Assembly: GCF_001659605.2 (NCBI RefSeq)
Contig: NC_035161.2
Span: 1,963,480 to 2,027,479, forward strand
Reading direction: 5' to 3'
Origin: Manihot esculenta
Taxonomy: Eukaryota > Streptophyta > Magnoliopsida > Malpighiales > Euphorbiaceae
DNA length: 64,000 bases
Both the position numbers and the translations under genes were made by a program. Shown piece after piece: positions 21,701 through 33,298 of this stretch. The notes below the pieces were generated by a model that saw nothing but the letters and a program-made list of their open reading frames with translations, was not told the origin of the DNA and did not search any database. Position 1 is the first letter of the stretch. Every line of letters begins with the position of its first letter.

Positions 21701-22332
21701 TGACGAGTTTTCTTACATCAAATGCCTTAGAAACTTCTTGTGAAGTGGGACTAACACTCGGTAGGTCGGCCTAGCATATATCCGCCTTGCGACCTGACAT
21801 CAAATGCCTTGGAAACTTCTATTGAGCGAGGCTAACACCCGGTCTCTTGGCCTAGCGTATACTCTCCTTGAGGCCTGGCATGAAATGCCTTAGAGACTTC
21901 TTATAAAGTGGGACTAATACCTGGTAGGTCGCCCTAATGTGTACCAGCTTTGCGGCCTGGCATGAAATGCCTTGAAAACTTCTTGTGAGTGGGGCTAACG
22001 CCAGGTCTCCTGGCCTGGCGTATACCCGCCTTGAGGCCTGGTATGAAATGCCTTAGAGACTTCTCATGAAGTGGTACTAATACCCGGTAGGTCGGCCTGA
22101 CGTGTACTCACCTTGCGGCCTATCATGAAATGCATTAGAAACTTCTCAAGGCTCAAACCCAATCTTTTTTCTTAGCGTATACCCACCTTGTGTCCTAGCA
22201 TTAAATTCCTTAGAATCTTTTTGTGAAACGAGACTAACACTGGGCAGGTCAGCCTCGCTGTATTCGCCTTGAGGCCTGGCATGAAATGGCTTAGAGACTT
22301 CTTGTAAGTGGGACTAACACCCGATAGGTTGA
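21700..22332. repeat. ~82-bp tandem repeat array, left part
   Basis: Units contain GCATSAAATGCCTTAGAAACTT-like text, then GGGACTAACACCCGGTAGGTCGG-like text, then a GCCTTGAGGCCTGGC-like end. The unit anchor recurs near 21716, 21797, 21880, 21960 and 22042. The array is broken by an LTR insertion at 22333 and resumes at 36267. Confidence 0.85.
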
Positions 22333-23159
22333 TGACAGTCAGTTGTCGAAGCCGATCAAAAATAACCTTTTCAGTTATCAACAATATTACAACTGCAGAT
22401 AGTGGTGAAATGATCGAATCCACAGGAAATTGAAAACTTACCTATCTTCCTTGTCAAGACCAAGAGAATTAACTAAAAGCAAAGAAACTGAAAGCAAAAT
22501 AAAAATAAAGTGCAAGTAAAGTAAAAAGGGGGGTTTTGAAATTGATTGAATTGATCTAAATCTGAAAGCAATAAAAGAAAGCGAATTATAAAAGTAAAGA
22601 GATTTCAATAATGAGAAAGATCTAGTTGAAGAATTGGATCCACTTCAGTTGTTGGGATTGATCATTGACACTTAGTTTCCCTTGATAGATTCAATAGATT
22701 AGTTATGGAGATGGAAGACGTTTCTCACCACCATGTCTCTCCTTAATCATAAACCAATTAGGGAACGTCCTCTAATTAATCACTAATCAATAAGTTGCCA
22801 AGGAACGTCCTTGGGCCTTAGGCATCAAAACAACTGTCAATTGCATTAAGAAAGAGAGAGATCTAATCCTAGCTACCCAAACGCATGGTGATATTGCTAG
22901 ATTATGCAACTTCCTTAGTTTTTACACCAAGTGTTCTTGTGTTTGAACAATCCAAGCAATTACGGACTCAAAATTATTCAAACTAACAATATATTACCTT
23001 GCAATCAAGAATCAAGTGGCCACATTGATTATAATAACAAAGCAATAATGGAATCAAGTATAAAATTGCACAAATATTGAATAACCAAAGATAACAAGGT
23101 ATGTTCAGATCTCACAATCCATAAAACAACCAAAGTATCACCTAATCTTCAACTAGAAT

Positions 23160-25310
23160 TGTAACAGCCCGTAAATCGGACCGCTACCGGCGCTAGGATC
23201 CAGATCGGCTTAAGGCCGCCGGGACTCGTAGCAAGCCTAACATACATCCTGTGAACCTGTTTAATCCCATACATGATCAACAACATACATAACATTAAAA
23301 CTTTTCTTTTCATTCATGAACCAAACTCAACCTGTGCATGCATTAACATAGACATTAACATTTACCCCACCATGGAGTCCTCATCAATGCTCCAATGGGA
23401 TGCCATAATCATGCATTAAGTTTGGTAAAACATAAACATCAATAAAAGATCATGCATTCATAAAGGGATTACACAGCTAGGGTCAAGCACACTTCTAAAC
23501 CTCAATACCGTCATTACATTACATAATTCAACATTACATTACAACATCCATCATGTCCACTACTAGCTATTACATAACCAAAACTTTACTCTATCCGACC
23601 TCTTGCTCTATCCTGTACCTGCAAACCTGGGGGTTAAGGGAACGGGGTGAGCTAAAAAGCCCAGTGAGCAGAACCATAAAACATTTTAATTATTCATGCT
23701 TTCATGGAATGCATCATAGCACAGACATTTCACATCAAGGACGGACTTGTCACCAATAACTCTCATTTCCTTAAACAATCATGCATTTGACCAGACGCGT
23801 GGCATGGGTAGCCCTGGACTTCATAGGTTACATACTGAGAGCTAATGGGTCATCCAACATCCATTCACATCAACAGTAAAAATGCAATGCATCATATTCG
23901 TGATTACTAATATAATACAACCTACATAAACATGGCATTTATGATGCATGGATCATGCTAAACATTTTATTAAATTTAAAACATAGTTCTGTTCCACTCA
24001 CCTCTGGCTGATGCTCTAAGGACTCTGAAGCAGCTAGCACTGCTGACCTCCTCGGTTCCTCGGGTCCGAACCTACACAGGTGGACTCAGATGAGGGACCA
24101 AACATACATAAACATAACCCTAAAACATCCCCCAAAAACCCCCTAAAACACCTCAAAACAATCATAGAAAACATGCAAGAAATGGCTAGACAGGGCACTT
24201 TCGGCGGCAGGTTCGACGGTCGAAAGTCCCTCCAGAGCCGAAAGTCAGGCAGGTTCGGCGGCACCTTCGGCGGCCGAAACTCCCAGACAGAGACGAAACT
24301 CATGCATGTTCGGCGGCACTTTCGGCGGCCGAAACTGCCCTCCAGAGACGAAAGTCCTCTTTCGGGGGCAGGCTTCGGCAGCCGAAGGCTGCCTCCACAA
24401 GCGGGTTCGGCGGCCGAAAGTCCATTCGGCGGCCGAACCTGAGTTTCTCCAAAGTGGCAGAAACTCAACTCCAACATGCACAAACGCCTCCCAAACCTTT
24501 CAAACATGCATAAACCTGATCTACAACATGCATACTCAAGCAAACAAGCTCCTAGGGGCTTCAAACTATCTTAAACCCCAACTACAACACATCAAGCAAC
24601 CACAAACATCATATATTGCTCAAAAAACTTAAAATAACCCATAAAACCAACCAAAACCTAAACATGCATTTCTACCCCATAGATCAACTTAAAACTTGTT
24701 TAAAACATGCAGTGAGCTCAAGATCGGCCCTTACCTCTTGGAGATCGAGAGGAAAATTACCTAAACTTGGAAACCAAAGGAAAAGAGCTCCTGTGTCTTC
24801 CAAGCTTCAAAACTTGCTCAATGCTCAAAATCTTCAAAACAAAGTGAAAACTTGTGAAAATCGAGAAAGATTTGAAGGAAGAAACTCAAGATCGGTGAGG
24901 GACGGCGGAGAGCTCACCTTGGCCGAAAATGGGGAGAAGAGCTCGCCCATTTCGGCTAAGGGACCCCTTTATAGGTGGCTGGTCAGGCCACATTCGGGAG
25001 CCGAACGTGCCCCCGCATGCATGCCATGTTCGGCGGCCGAACATAAGGTTCGGTGGCCGAACCTGGACTTCCCTCACTCATGGTTTCGGGGGCCTAAGGC
25101 ACACCCGAAGCGCATGCACGTTCGGCGGCCGAACCTGGGTCTTCCTTCAAGATTATTTTCATGCAAAAACTCATTCTTACTTGAGTAAAACCATAAAATA
25201 CATTAAAACATTTTATGAAAACATGACTTTACCCCTTCTAGAGGTTTTCGACATCCGAGATCCCACCGGGCGGTAGGGATTCCGATACCGGAGTCTAGCC
25301 GGGTATTACA
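23160..25310 (-). repeat. 3' LTR of the chromovirus (left copy)
   Basis: TGTAACAGCCCG...GGGTATTACA as written on +; the element reads on -. It contains two clusters of the TTCGG-N3-CCGAA motif (about 24200-24445 and 24990-25130) and an antisense TATAAA next to CCACC near 24970. Several open frames on both strands (for example 24034-24564) come from the CG-rich motif array and are not genes. Confidence 0.9.
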
Positions 25311-25322
25311 TTCTTCCCCCCT
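25311..25322 (-). other. Polypurine tract
   Basis: On the minus strand AAGGGGGGAAGAA lies directly before the 3' LTR (TGTAATACCC). This is the plus-strand primer site of an LTR retrotransposon. Confidence 0.85.
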
Positions 25323-25450
25323 TAAGAACATTCATCCCCGAATGTTCACCAACAAACCTGGCATGGCATAAAACATAAATATACATAGCATGCAACATGC
25401 ACATTAACATAAAACACATAACACTTACTTCAAAAGAGATGAGGATATTG

Positions 25451-26563
25451 CTAGAGCATGAACTCCCGTGTCTCCCAGGTACACTCCTCTATGTTGTGGT
25501 GATTCCAAAGGACTTTCACCATCGGGATTTCCTTGTTTCTCAACTTTCTGATCTGGGTGTCTAAGATCCGTACCGGCTGTTCAACATAGGTGAGATCTTC
25601 TTGGATCTCCACATCAGGCTCACTAAGAACCTTGCTCGGATCTGACACGAACTTTCTTAACATAGAAACATGGAAAACCGGATGGATTCTCTCCATTGAA
25701 GCAGGCAAGTCCAGCTTGTACGATACATTCCCAATCTTTTGCAAGATTTCAAAGGGTCCGACGTACCGTGGAGCCAGCTTACCTTTCTTCCCGAACCGAA
25801 TCACCCCTTTCATTGGAGACACCTTGAGCAATACCAAATCCCCCTCCTGAAACTCTACTTGTCTTCTGCAGATGTCTGCATAACTCTTTTGCCTGCTTGC
25901 AGCAGTCTTGATCCTTTCTCTGATTATGGGCACCACCCTGCTGGTGATTTCTACTAGCTCAGGCCCTGCCAAGGCCTTTTCCCCAACTTCTTCCCAGCAT
26001 ACAGGTGACCTGCACTTCCTTCCATACAAAGCTTCATATGGGGCCATCCCTATGCTAGCATGATGGCTGTTATTGTAGGCAAACTCCACCAAAGGTAGAT
26101 GCTGCCTCCAAGAACCGCCAAAGTCCAGCACACACATTCTGAGCATATCCTCTATTGTCTGGATGGTCCTCTCTGACTGTCCGTCCGTCTGTGGATGGAA
26201 AGTAGTGCTAAAATCCAACCTGGTACCCATAGCGTTCTGCAGACTCCGCCAAAACCTGGAGGTGAACTGGGGCCCTCTATCAGATACTATTGAAACAGGA
26301 ACCCCATGCAGTCTGACGATCTCATCAACATACACCTGCGCCAACTTGTCCACAGAATAGCCACTCCTGACAGGGATGAAGTGAGCAGATTTGGTGAGTC
26401 TGTCCACAATCACCCATATGGAGTCTAATCTGTTGGACGTCGCCGGTAACCCCACCACTAAGTCCATAGCTATATTCTCCCATTTCCACTCTGGAATAGG
26501 TAGTGGGTTAAGCATTCCAGCCGGCTTCTGATGTTCCAGCTTCACCCTCTGACACACTTCTTA
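25451..26563 (-). pseudogene. Integrase core and chromodomain-like C-terminus
   Basis: The open frame carries the integrase catalytic core: MDLVVGLP and VDRLTKSAHF, then VSDRGPQFTSRFW, then TFHPQTDGQSERTIQTIEDM, so the D, D and E positions are present. It continues into the GPFEILQKIG...HPVFHVSMLRK domain and a chromodomain-like end (EQPVRILDTQIRKLRNKEIP...EECTWETREFM). Chromodomains of this lineage guide insertion to heterochromatin. The frame is closed upstream by TAA at 26561-26563, inside the zinc-binding part (FMLA-stop-EVCQRVK). It ends in a stop just before a QYPHLF tail, slightly earlier than the family end. It is separated from RNase H by the hAT MITE. Confidence 0.88.
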
Positions 26564-26713
26564 GGCTAACATGAACTATGCCACTTCTCTCTTCATGGCT
26601 GGCCACCAATAAACCTTCTTCAGATCTTGATACATCTTGGTGGCTCCAGGGTGAACGTTGTATCTGGCATTATAAGCCTCCCTCATAATGTCTCCTCTTT
26701 GCCCTATGTCATC

Positions 26714-27184
26714 TAGGGCTGAGCAGAATCCGGTTCAAACCGAAAAAACCGACCGAACCGAACCGATTTGAAAATTTGGTTCGGTTTTTTATATATTTCG
26801 GTTCGGTTCGGTTTTAAATTTCAGAAATTTTGGTTATTTCGGTTCGGTTCGGTTTTGATCAGAAAAAAACCGAAAAAACCGAACCGAACCGATTAGGGAT
26901 AATAATATGTTTTTTCAATAATATAGAGAAATTAAATTATATTAAAATTAAAATATTGTAATTAAATTTTAAAATATTAAAAATAAAGTGTAAAAAATTA
27001 AAAAAATATTAAAAATCGAAACCGATTAAACCGAACCGAATCGAACCGAATCAGACCGGTTCGGTTCGGTTCGGTTTCTGACCAAAATCGGTTCGGTTCG
27101 GTTTTCATAAAAACTAAAATTTCGGTTTTCGGTTTATTCGGTTCGGTTCGGTTTTGAACCGAACCGACCGAATGCTCACCCCTA
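26714..27184. mobile_element. hAT-type MITE inside the chromovirus pol
   Basis: The 471-bp element runs TAGGGCTGAGCA...TGCTCACCCCTA with an exact 8-bp target duplication ATGTCATC (26706-26713 and 27185-27192). Subterminal regions are packed with GGTTCGGTTCGGTTT and its complement in inverted orientation. The middle is AT-rich and there is no coding. Plant hAT MITEs of this type (ends like CAGGGGTGAGCA) are common. It interrupts the region between RNase H and the integrase zinc finger. Confidence 0.92.
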
Positions 27185-27192
27185 ATGTCATC

Positions 27193-27921
27193 TGGTATAC
27201 AAAGTCTGCTCCCATAGAGGAGGATCCCCTTGCTGTCGAATCTGAACTCACTATCTTTGCCTGACTGAACAGTCCTGGCGATCTTCACTAACTCTGGGTC
27301 CTCATGCTGTTTCTGAGCCACCTGCTCCAGAAACACGGGTGCCACTCTCATCTGAGCAATCAAAGCACCTGTACCAGACAACTCCAACTGTAGACCTTCA
27401 TTCATGAGCTCGAAGAACTCCCTCACTGCTGGCCTCCTCTCTGCCGAAATATGGGACAAACTGCCAAGTGATTTCCGGCTTAAGGCGTCCGCCACAACAT
27501 TCGCCTTACCCGGATGGTACTGAATCTTGCAATCGTAATCACTGAGCAGTTCTACCCATCTTCTCTGCCTCAAATTCAAATCTCTCTGACTCAGGATGTA
27601 CTGCAGGCTCTTATGATCTGTGAAGATCTCACATTTAACCCCATAGAGGTAGTGCCTCCACATCTTGAGTGCAAAGATTACTGCTGCCATCTCTAGGTCA
27701 TGTGTAGGGTAATTCAACTCGTGCTCCTTTAGCTGCCTAGAAGCATAAGCGATCACCCTTTCATTTTGCATTAGCACACAACCCAGTCCCACACGGGACA
27801 CATCACAATAGACTGAGAAGTCTTCATTACTAGATGGCAGAGCTAACACTGGTGCTGAAGTCAACCTCTTCTTGAGCTCCTCAAAGCTTTCTTCGCACTG
27901 GTCGGTCCACACAAACCTCTG
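27193..27921 (-). pseudogene. RNase H and start of integrase region
   Basis: The frame reads [20 protein letters not shown], then the RNase H fold ([66 protein letters not shown]). The catalytic Asp, Glu, Asp, Asp positions appear present. The frame then runs toward the integrase N-terminus and is cut by the hAT MITE at 27192. At the RT side (about 27921) a block of about 35 codons that normally links RT to RNase H is missing and the reading frame changes. Confidence 0.88.
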
Positions 27922-28795
27922 TCACTGTGGTGGGTCTAGGCCAGTTAGCTACAGCTTCCAATTTCTTGGGGTCTACCTCGATTCCATTTTCTGACACTAC
28001 ATGCCCCAAGAATGAAATGCTCCTCAGCCAGAACTCACATTTGGAGAACTTGGCATACAAGCCATGTTCCCTCAAGGTCTGCAAAACCAACCTCAGATGA
28101 TGGGTATGCTCCTCTGCATTCCTGGAATACACTAAGATATCATTTATGAAGACAATAACAAAGTGATCTAGGTACTGGCTAAACACTCTGTTCATGAGAT
28201 CCATGAATGCTGCAGGGGCGTTGGTCAACCCGAACGGCATTACAAGGAACTCATAATGCCCATATCTGGTCCTGAAGGCTGTCTTCGGCACATCCTCTTC
28301 CCTTATCCTCAGCTGATGGTACCCTGATCTCAGATCTATCTTGGAGAAACAACCCGCTCCTGCTAGCTGGTCGAATAGATCGTCGATCCTTGGCAATGGG
28401 TACCTATTCTTGGTAGTGACTTTGTTCAACTGCTTGTAGTCGATACAAAGTCTGAGGGACCCATCCTTCTTTTTCACAAATAGCACTGGAGCACCCCAAG
28501 GTGAGGTACTCAGTCGGATGAAGCCTCTATCTACCAACTCTTGCAACTGCTCCTTAAGCTCTTTCAATTCCGCTGGTGCCATCTTGTAGGGAGGGATAGA
28601 GATCGGTCTAGTTCCAGGCATCAACTCAATTTCGAACTCTATCTCCCTAGCAGGTGGTAAACCTGGCAGCTCGTCTGGGAAGACATCTAAGAACTCTCTG
28701 ACTACTGGCACTGAGGCGGGCTCCTTGACTTGACTATCGATCTCTCTCACATGTGCTAGAAAACCCTGACAACCCCTCCTGAGCAGCCTACGAGC
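27881..28795 (-). pseudogene. Reverse transcriptase domain with altered catalytic dyad
   Basis: The RT domain is nearly complete: a [17 protein letters not shown] leader, [47 protein letters not shown], then the catalytic motif and [18 protein letters not shown]. The polymerase motif, normally F-I-D-D, reads F-I-N-D; the Asn codon is at 28142-28144, so a metal-binding aspartate is lost. The upstream frame is closed by TAG at 28796-28798. The domain end is shifted out of frame by the deletion at about 27921. The protein cannot be an active polymerase. Confidence 0.92.
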
Positions 28796-28917
28796 CTATA
28801 GGGCTGATATCAAACCTCTAGGTGTACTCCCCCTATCTCCTCTAAAGACAACCTCTGACCCATCCTGACATCTGAACTTGACTATCTTGTCCCTGCAGTC
28901 CAAGGTAGCACCATGGG

Positions 28918-31183
28918 TGTAACGACCCGAAAATCGGACCGTTACCGGCGCTAGGATCCAGGTCGGCTTAAGGCCGCCGGGACTCGTAGCAAGCCTGACA
29001 TACAACCTGTAAACCTGTATAATCCCATACATGATCAAGAAGGTACATAAAAATTTGAACTTTTCTTTTCTTTTACCAAGCTCAACCTGTGCATGCACAT
29101 AAACATATACATAAACATAAACATAAACCCCACACTGGAGCTCTCATCAAATGCTCCAATGGGGCATCTCATCATACACAAGCTTGATGGAACAAAAACA
29201 TTTTAAACATAGATCATGCTTACAAGAGGGATTATCATGTAACTCGGTCAAGCACAACTTCTAAACCTCAATCTCATAATCAATAATTACATAACATAAC
29301 TATTCATAACTTTACATCATTTTACAGTTTGTCATGTCTACATTCTAACTATTACAACTCAGGACTTCATTCACCTTGACTTCTCTGTCTAGCCTGTACC
29401 TGCAACCCTGGGGGATTAGGGAAAAGGGGTGAGCTACTAGAGCCCAGTGAGCAGAATAATAAAACATTTAAATCATATGCTATAATGGAATGCAACACAT
29501 CACAGACAAATCACATCACGAATGGTATTGTCACCAAGAGTCCTCTACATTCCAAAGTGTCGGGACGTAGAATGGGTCAACCGGTCTTTCTCTTAACATA
29601 ACATAACATAACATTCCAATGTGCCAGGGACGTAGAATGGGTACAACCTGGACTTCCGTACCATACCGTATCATATTACATCGCATCATATCGAGGACTA
29701 AGGATCATCCAATAACCATCCACATCATCATCAAATTATGCAATGCAACATATTCGTGAATTCTAATGCAAACAACCTAGAATATCACATATCATTCGTG
29801 ATGCATGAACATGCTCAAATTTATATTGATTTGCTTTAAAACATAAGTATTTATTCTACTCACCTCAACTAGCTCTGACAATGACTGAAGCAGCTGACTC
29901 ACTGCTGGGGTCCTCGGTTCCTCGGGTCCGAACCTACACAGGTGGACACAAATGAGGGACCAAACAACTAGAACATAACTCTAAAAACATCCCCCAAAAA
30001 ACCCCCTAGAACACCTCAAAACTATCATGCAAAACATGCAAAGGAAGGCTGAACAGGGCACTTTCGGCGGCAGGTTCGGCGGCCGAAAGTCCCTCCAGAG
30101 CCGAAAGTCAGGCAGGTTCGGCGGCACCTTCGGCGGCCGAAACTCCCAGACAGAGACGAAACTCATGCATGTTCGGCGGCACTTTCGGCGGCCGAAACTG
30201 CCCTCCAGAGACGAAAGTCCTCTTTCGGGGGCAGGCTTCGACAGCCGAAAGGCTTGCCTCCCAGGCAGGTTCGGCGGCCGAAAGTCCTTCGGCTGCCGAA
30301 CCTGGTTTCTGCCAGAGGACAGAAACTTGGCTCCTCATGCACCTTTGCCTCCCAAAACCAACCAAACATGCATTTTTCCTAATCTAAAACATACATACTC
30401 AAGCATACAAGTTCCTAGGGGCTTCAAACTATCTTAAACCCCATCTACAACACATCAAACATCCACATTGTCCAAAAACATAACATAAACCCATAAACCT
30501 AACCATAAGCTAAACATGCATTCTACCCCTTAGATCTACTTAAAACTTACTTAAAACATGCCATAAGCTCAAGATCGACCCTTACCTCTTGAAGATCGAG
30601 AGGAGAACGACCCTAGCTCGAAAAATGGGAGAGAGAGAGTTCCTTAAACCTCAAAGCTCCAACACTTGCTTTATACTCGAAAATCTTCAAAACAAAGTTG
30701 CAAACTCATAAAAATCATGAAGAATGGAAGGAAGAAACTCAAGATCGGTGAGGGACGGCGGAGAGCTCACTTTGGCCGAAAATTGGGAGAAAAGTTCGCC
30801 CATTTTCGGCTAAGGGACCCCTTTATAGGTGGCTGGCCAGGCCACGTTCGGGAGCCGAAAGTGCCTCCGCATGCATGCCATGTTCGGCGGCCGAACATAA
30901 GGTTCAGCGGCCGAACCTGGTTTCCCTCACTTATGCTTTCGGGGGCCTAAGGCACACCCGAAACGCATGAATGTTCGGTGGCCGAACTTGAGGTTCGGCG
31001 GCCGAACCTGAGTTTTCCTCCAAGGTTGTTTTCATGCAAAAACTCATTTTTTTTCATGCTTAAAACATAAAACACATTAAAACATTTTATGAAAACATAG
31101 TTTTACCCTTCTAGAGGTCTCCGACACCCGAGATTCCACCGGACGATAGGAATTTCGATACCGGAGTCTAGCTGGGTATTACA
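28918..31183 (-). mobile_element. Solo LTR of the same chromovirus family, nested in pol
   Basis: TGTAACGACCCG...GGGTATTACA (2266 bp, + strand view) with 5-bp target duplication ATGGG at 28913-28917 and 31184-31188. It has the same orientation as its host element. It contains the TTCGG-N3-CCGAA arrays (30060-30300 and 30845-31010) and the TATA/CCACC block near 30820. It is visibly more diverged from the host LTRs than they are from each other. It splits protease from RT. Confidence 0.93.
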
Positions 31184-31620
31184 ATGGGTAGATAACCAGT
31201 CCATCCCTAGAATGACATCAAAATCTGTCAAATCTAGAACCACAAGGTCGGCTGGCAGGCATCTATCCTCTATAAACACTGGACTAAACCGGCAGACTGA
31301 CTCTGCCACTGACGGGTCACACTTGGGTCCACTGACCCAGAGGAGACACTCTAACCCAGAGACCATCAAACCCAACCTCTCTACTGCTCTCGGAGCCACA
31401 AAAGAATGAGATGCACCAGGGTCCATTAATGCATACACATCAGAACAACCAATGATGAGATTACCTGCCACCACGGTGTTAGATGTGTTCGCCTCCTGCT
31501 GTGTCATGGTGAAGATTCGTGCTGGAGCTGATAGACCTTCACCCGGGAACCTGAAGAAGAGGCTGCTCCTCTCCCTCTGCCTCTGCCACTTGCCTGTGTC
31601 ATGGCTGGAGCTACTGGTTG
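31184..31620 (-). pseudogene. Retropepsin-like protease, cut by solo LTR
   Basis: The frame contains TQQEANTSNTVVAGNLIIGC, the active-site block LMDPGASHSF, and LVVLDLTDFDVILGMDWLS. It then runs into the solo LTR at 31183. The frame is shifted relative to gag near 31540-31600. The active site reads D-P-G where D-T-G or D-S-G is usual. The copy at 63506 shares this, so it is probably a family trait rather than damage. Confidence 0.85.
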
Positions 31621-33023
31621 GGCTGCACTACCAGAACCCGTCTGCTGAGACTGTGCCCCTGAAACTTCTCTAGGACACTCTCGAACCATGTGTCCCTCTT
31701 GTCCACATCTGAAGCATGTGTTCGTCCCAGCCCGACAGATTCCTTTGTGTGGTCTACCACACTTCATACAGACCTGACCGCCCAAACCAGAACTTGAGCC
31801 ACCTCCCATTTCCAGGCTAGATTTTATCTTGTTCCAGAACTTGCTCTTTTTGGACTTGGATCTGTCCCACTTTGCACTGCTTGGTGTCTTAGAAGCTGAA
31901 GACTGATCCACTGACTGTTTAACCCTTCCCTCTATGATTGCGCTAGCCTTCATTTTCCGGGCCATATCCACTATGGCATGGAAGCTCTCCCTTTCTGTTG
32001 ACTGAATTAAGGAGGAATACCTGGAGTCAAGCTTCATGATATACTCCTTGCCTTCTTCTGATCTGTATCTAAGGTTTGCCCTGCAAACGGCAGCAGCTCC
32101 AAAAACTTATCTGTGAGCTCCTCCACACTCATCCCATCGGTTTGCCTCAACTGTTCAAACTCAATCATTTTCAATTCCCTGGAGCTATCAGGGAAAGCCC
32201 ATCCAGCAAACTCGTTTGCAAACTCCTCCCAGGTCATGCTGTCCACCCTCGGGTTCACATAATTTTTGAACCACTCACGGGCCTTCTTGCATTTGAGTGT
32301 GAACCCAGCCATCTGAATGGCTCTGCTATCATCCGCTCCTATCTCATCTGTAATCATTTTGACCCTTCCGAGGTACTCGAACGGGTCATTCCCTTTGTCA
32401 TACTGAGGAGCACCAAGCTTCATGTAGTCAGTCATCTTCACATTGCTCCCTCCAGATGAGCTAGGTTTAGGTATGTGGGTTTCTGGAACTGTGGGTTCTG
32501 CTGGGGGTGGAGGAGGTACAACATTCCCCGAGGTAGAGTTTGCTGGATTTGGATGATAGGGAGGGGGTGGATACATAGGGTACTGTGAGTATGGTGGGTA
32601 GTAAGGTGGGTATGGCATCTGAGAGTGATAAGGGTTATAGCTGGAGTAATCCGATGTACCTCCCATCGAATACCCGGGGTTTTGAGAAAAGGGTGGGTAG
32701 TAAGGTGGCTGAACAAATCCCGAGGCCTGAGTGCCTCCTTGGGACTCTCCCATTCCCTCTTCCGACATACTTACTCCGAGACTGCCATCCCTCCTCTGGT
32801 CCACATCCATCTGATCCTCCATATCCTCTGACATCCCACCTTGAACTGTTCCCCTCACTGATCTACTTCTGCTCATATCCAAAGACCTTCTAGGGTCTCT
32901 TACTGCTCTTTCCCTGCTAGACCTGCTAGACATTGCCCTTGGCAATGCAGGGGGACGGGCACTCATGCCCTCATCCTCAGGTGGTACTCCAGTAAATCGT
33001 GCAGATCAACGAGTTCCCCTCAT
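31504..33023 (-). pseudogene. Gag polyprotein with frameshift and early stop
   Basis: Family start ATG at 33021-33023 is followed at codon 6 by TGA (33006-33008). ATG at 32966 restarts the frame. The N-terminal half is Ser/Arg-rich, then Pro/Tyr-rich (about 32500-32750). The gag core follows (YMKLGAPQYDKGNDPFEYLG, LKCKKAREWFKNYVNPRVDS, EFANEFAGWAFP). A one-base deletion at about 32036 (KKAR then out of frame) shifts the reading into the frame 32037-31504. That frame has the nucleocapsid zinc knuckle CFRCGQEGHMVRECP, a second CMKCGRPHKGIC knuckle and an RGRGRG tail. Gag forms the particle and packages element RNA; this copy would give only pieces. Confidence 0.9.
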
Positions 33024-33283
33024 CCTGTTTTCTGAAAAAACAGTACACATCACATAAACATTAGTATCATATGGTTCATGTGAGAACACATGAACCCGCA
33101 TCACATACATAGCATACATAACATATCATTAATGCTCATGCTTATAATCATGGCATTTCACATCATCATCAAAAGACAGGACTACTCATCCTATCCTAGT
33201 GGACAAGATCTTTCCTATTGTGCTTAACCTTCTATAACATCTATGAGCCCGACACACTATAGGTCCGACCATATGAACCTAGG

Positions 33284-33295
33284 GCTCTGATACCA
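33284..33295 (-). other. Primer-binding site for initiator tRNA-Met
   Basis: On the minus strand TGGTATCAGAGC follows the LTR end TTACA after the spacer GAT. It marks 33299-35533 as the 5' LTR. Confidence 0.9.
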
Positions 33296-33298
33296 ATC

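Noticed and set aside
24034..24564. Long open frames on both strands in the chromovirus LTRs (also 24616-25188, 30027-30437, 34218-34716, 34819-35499, 57746-58402, 60889-61251)
   Set aside because: They lie in LTRs, overlap on both strands, and consist of repeats such as RPPKVPPN or FGGRNS that are translations of the CG-rich dyad array. They are not genes.
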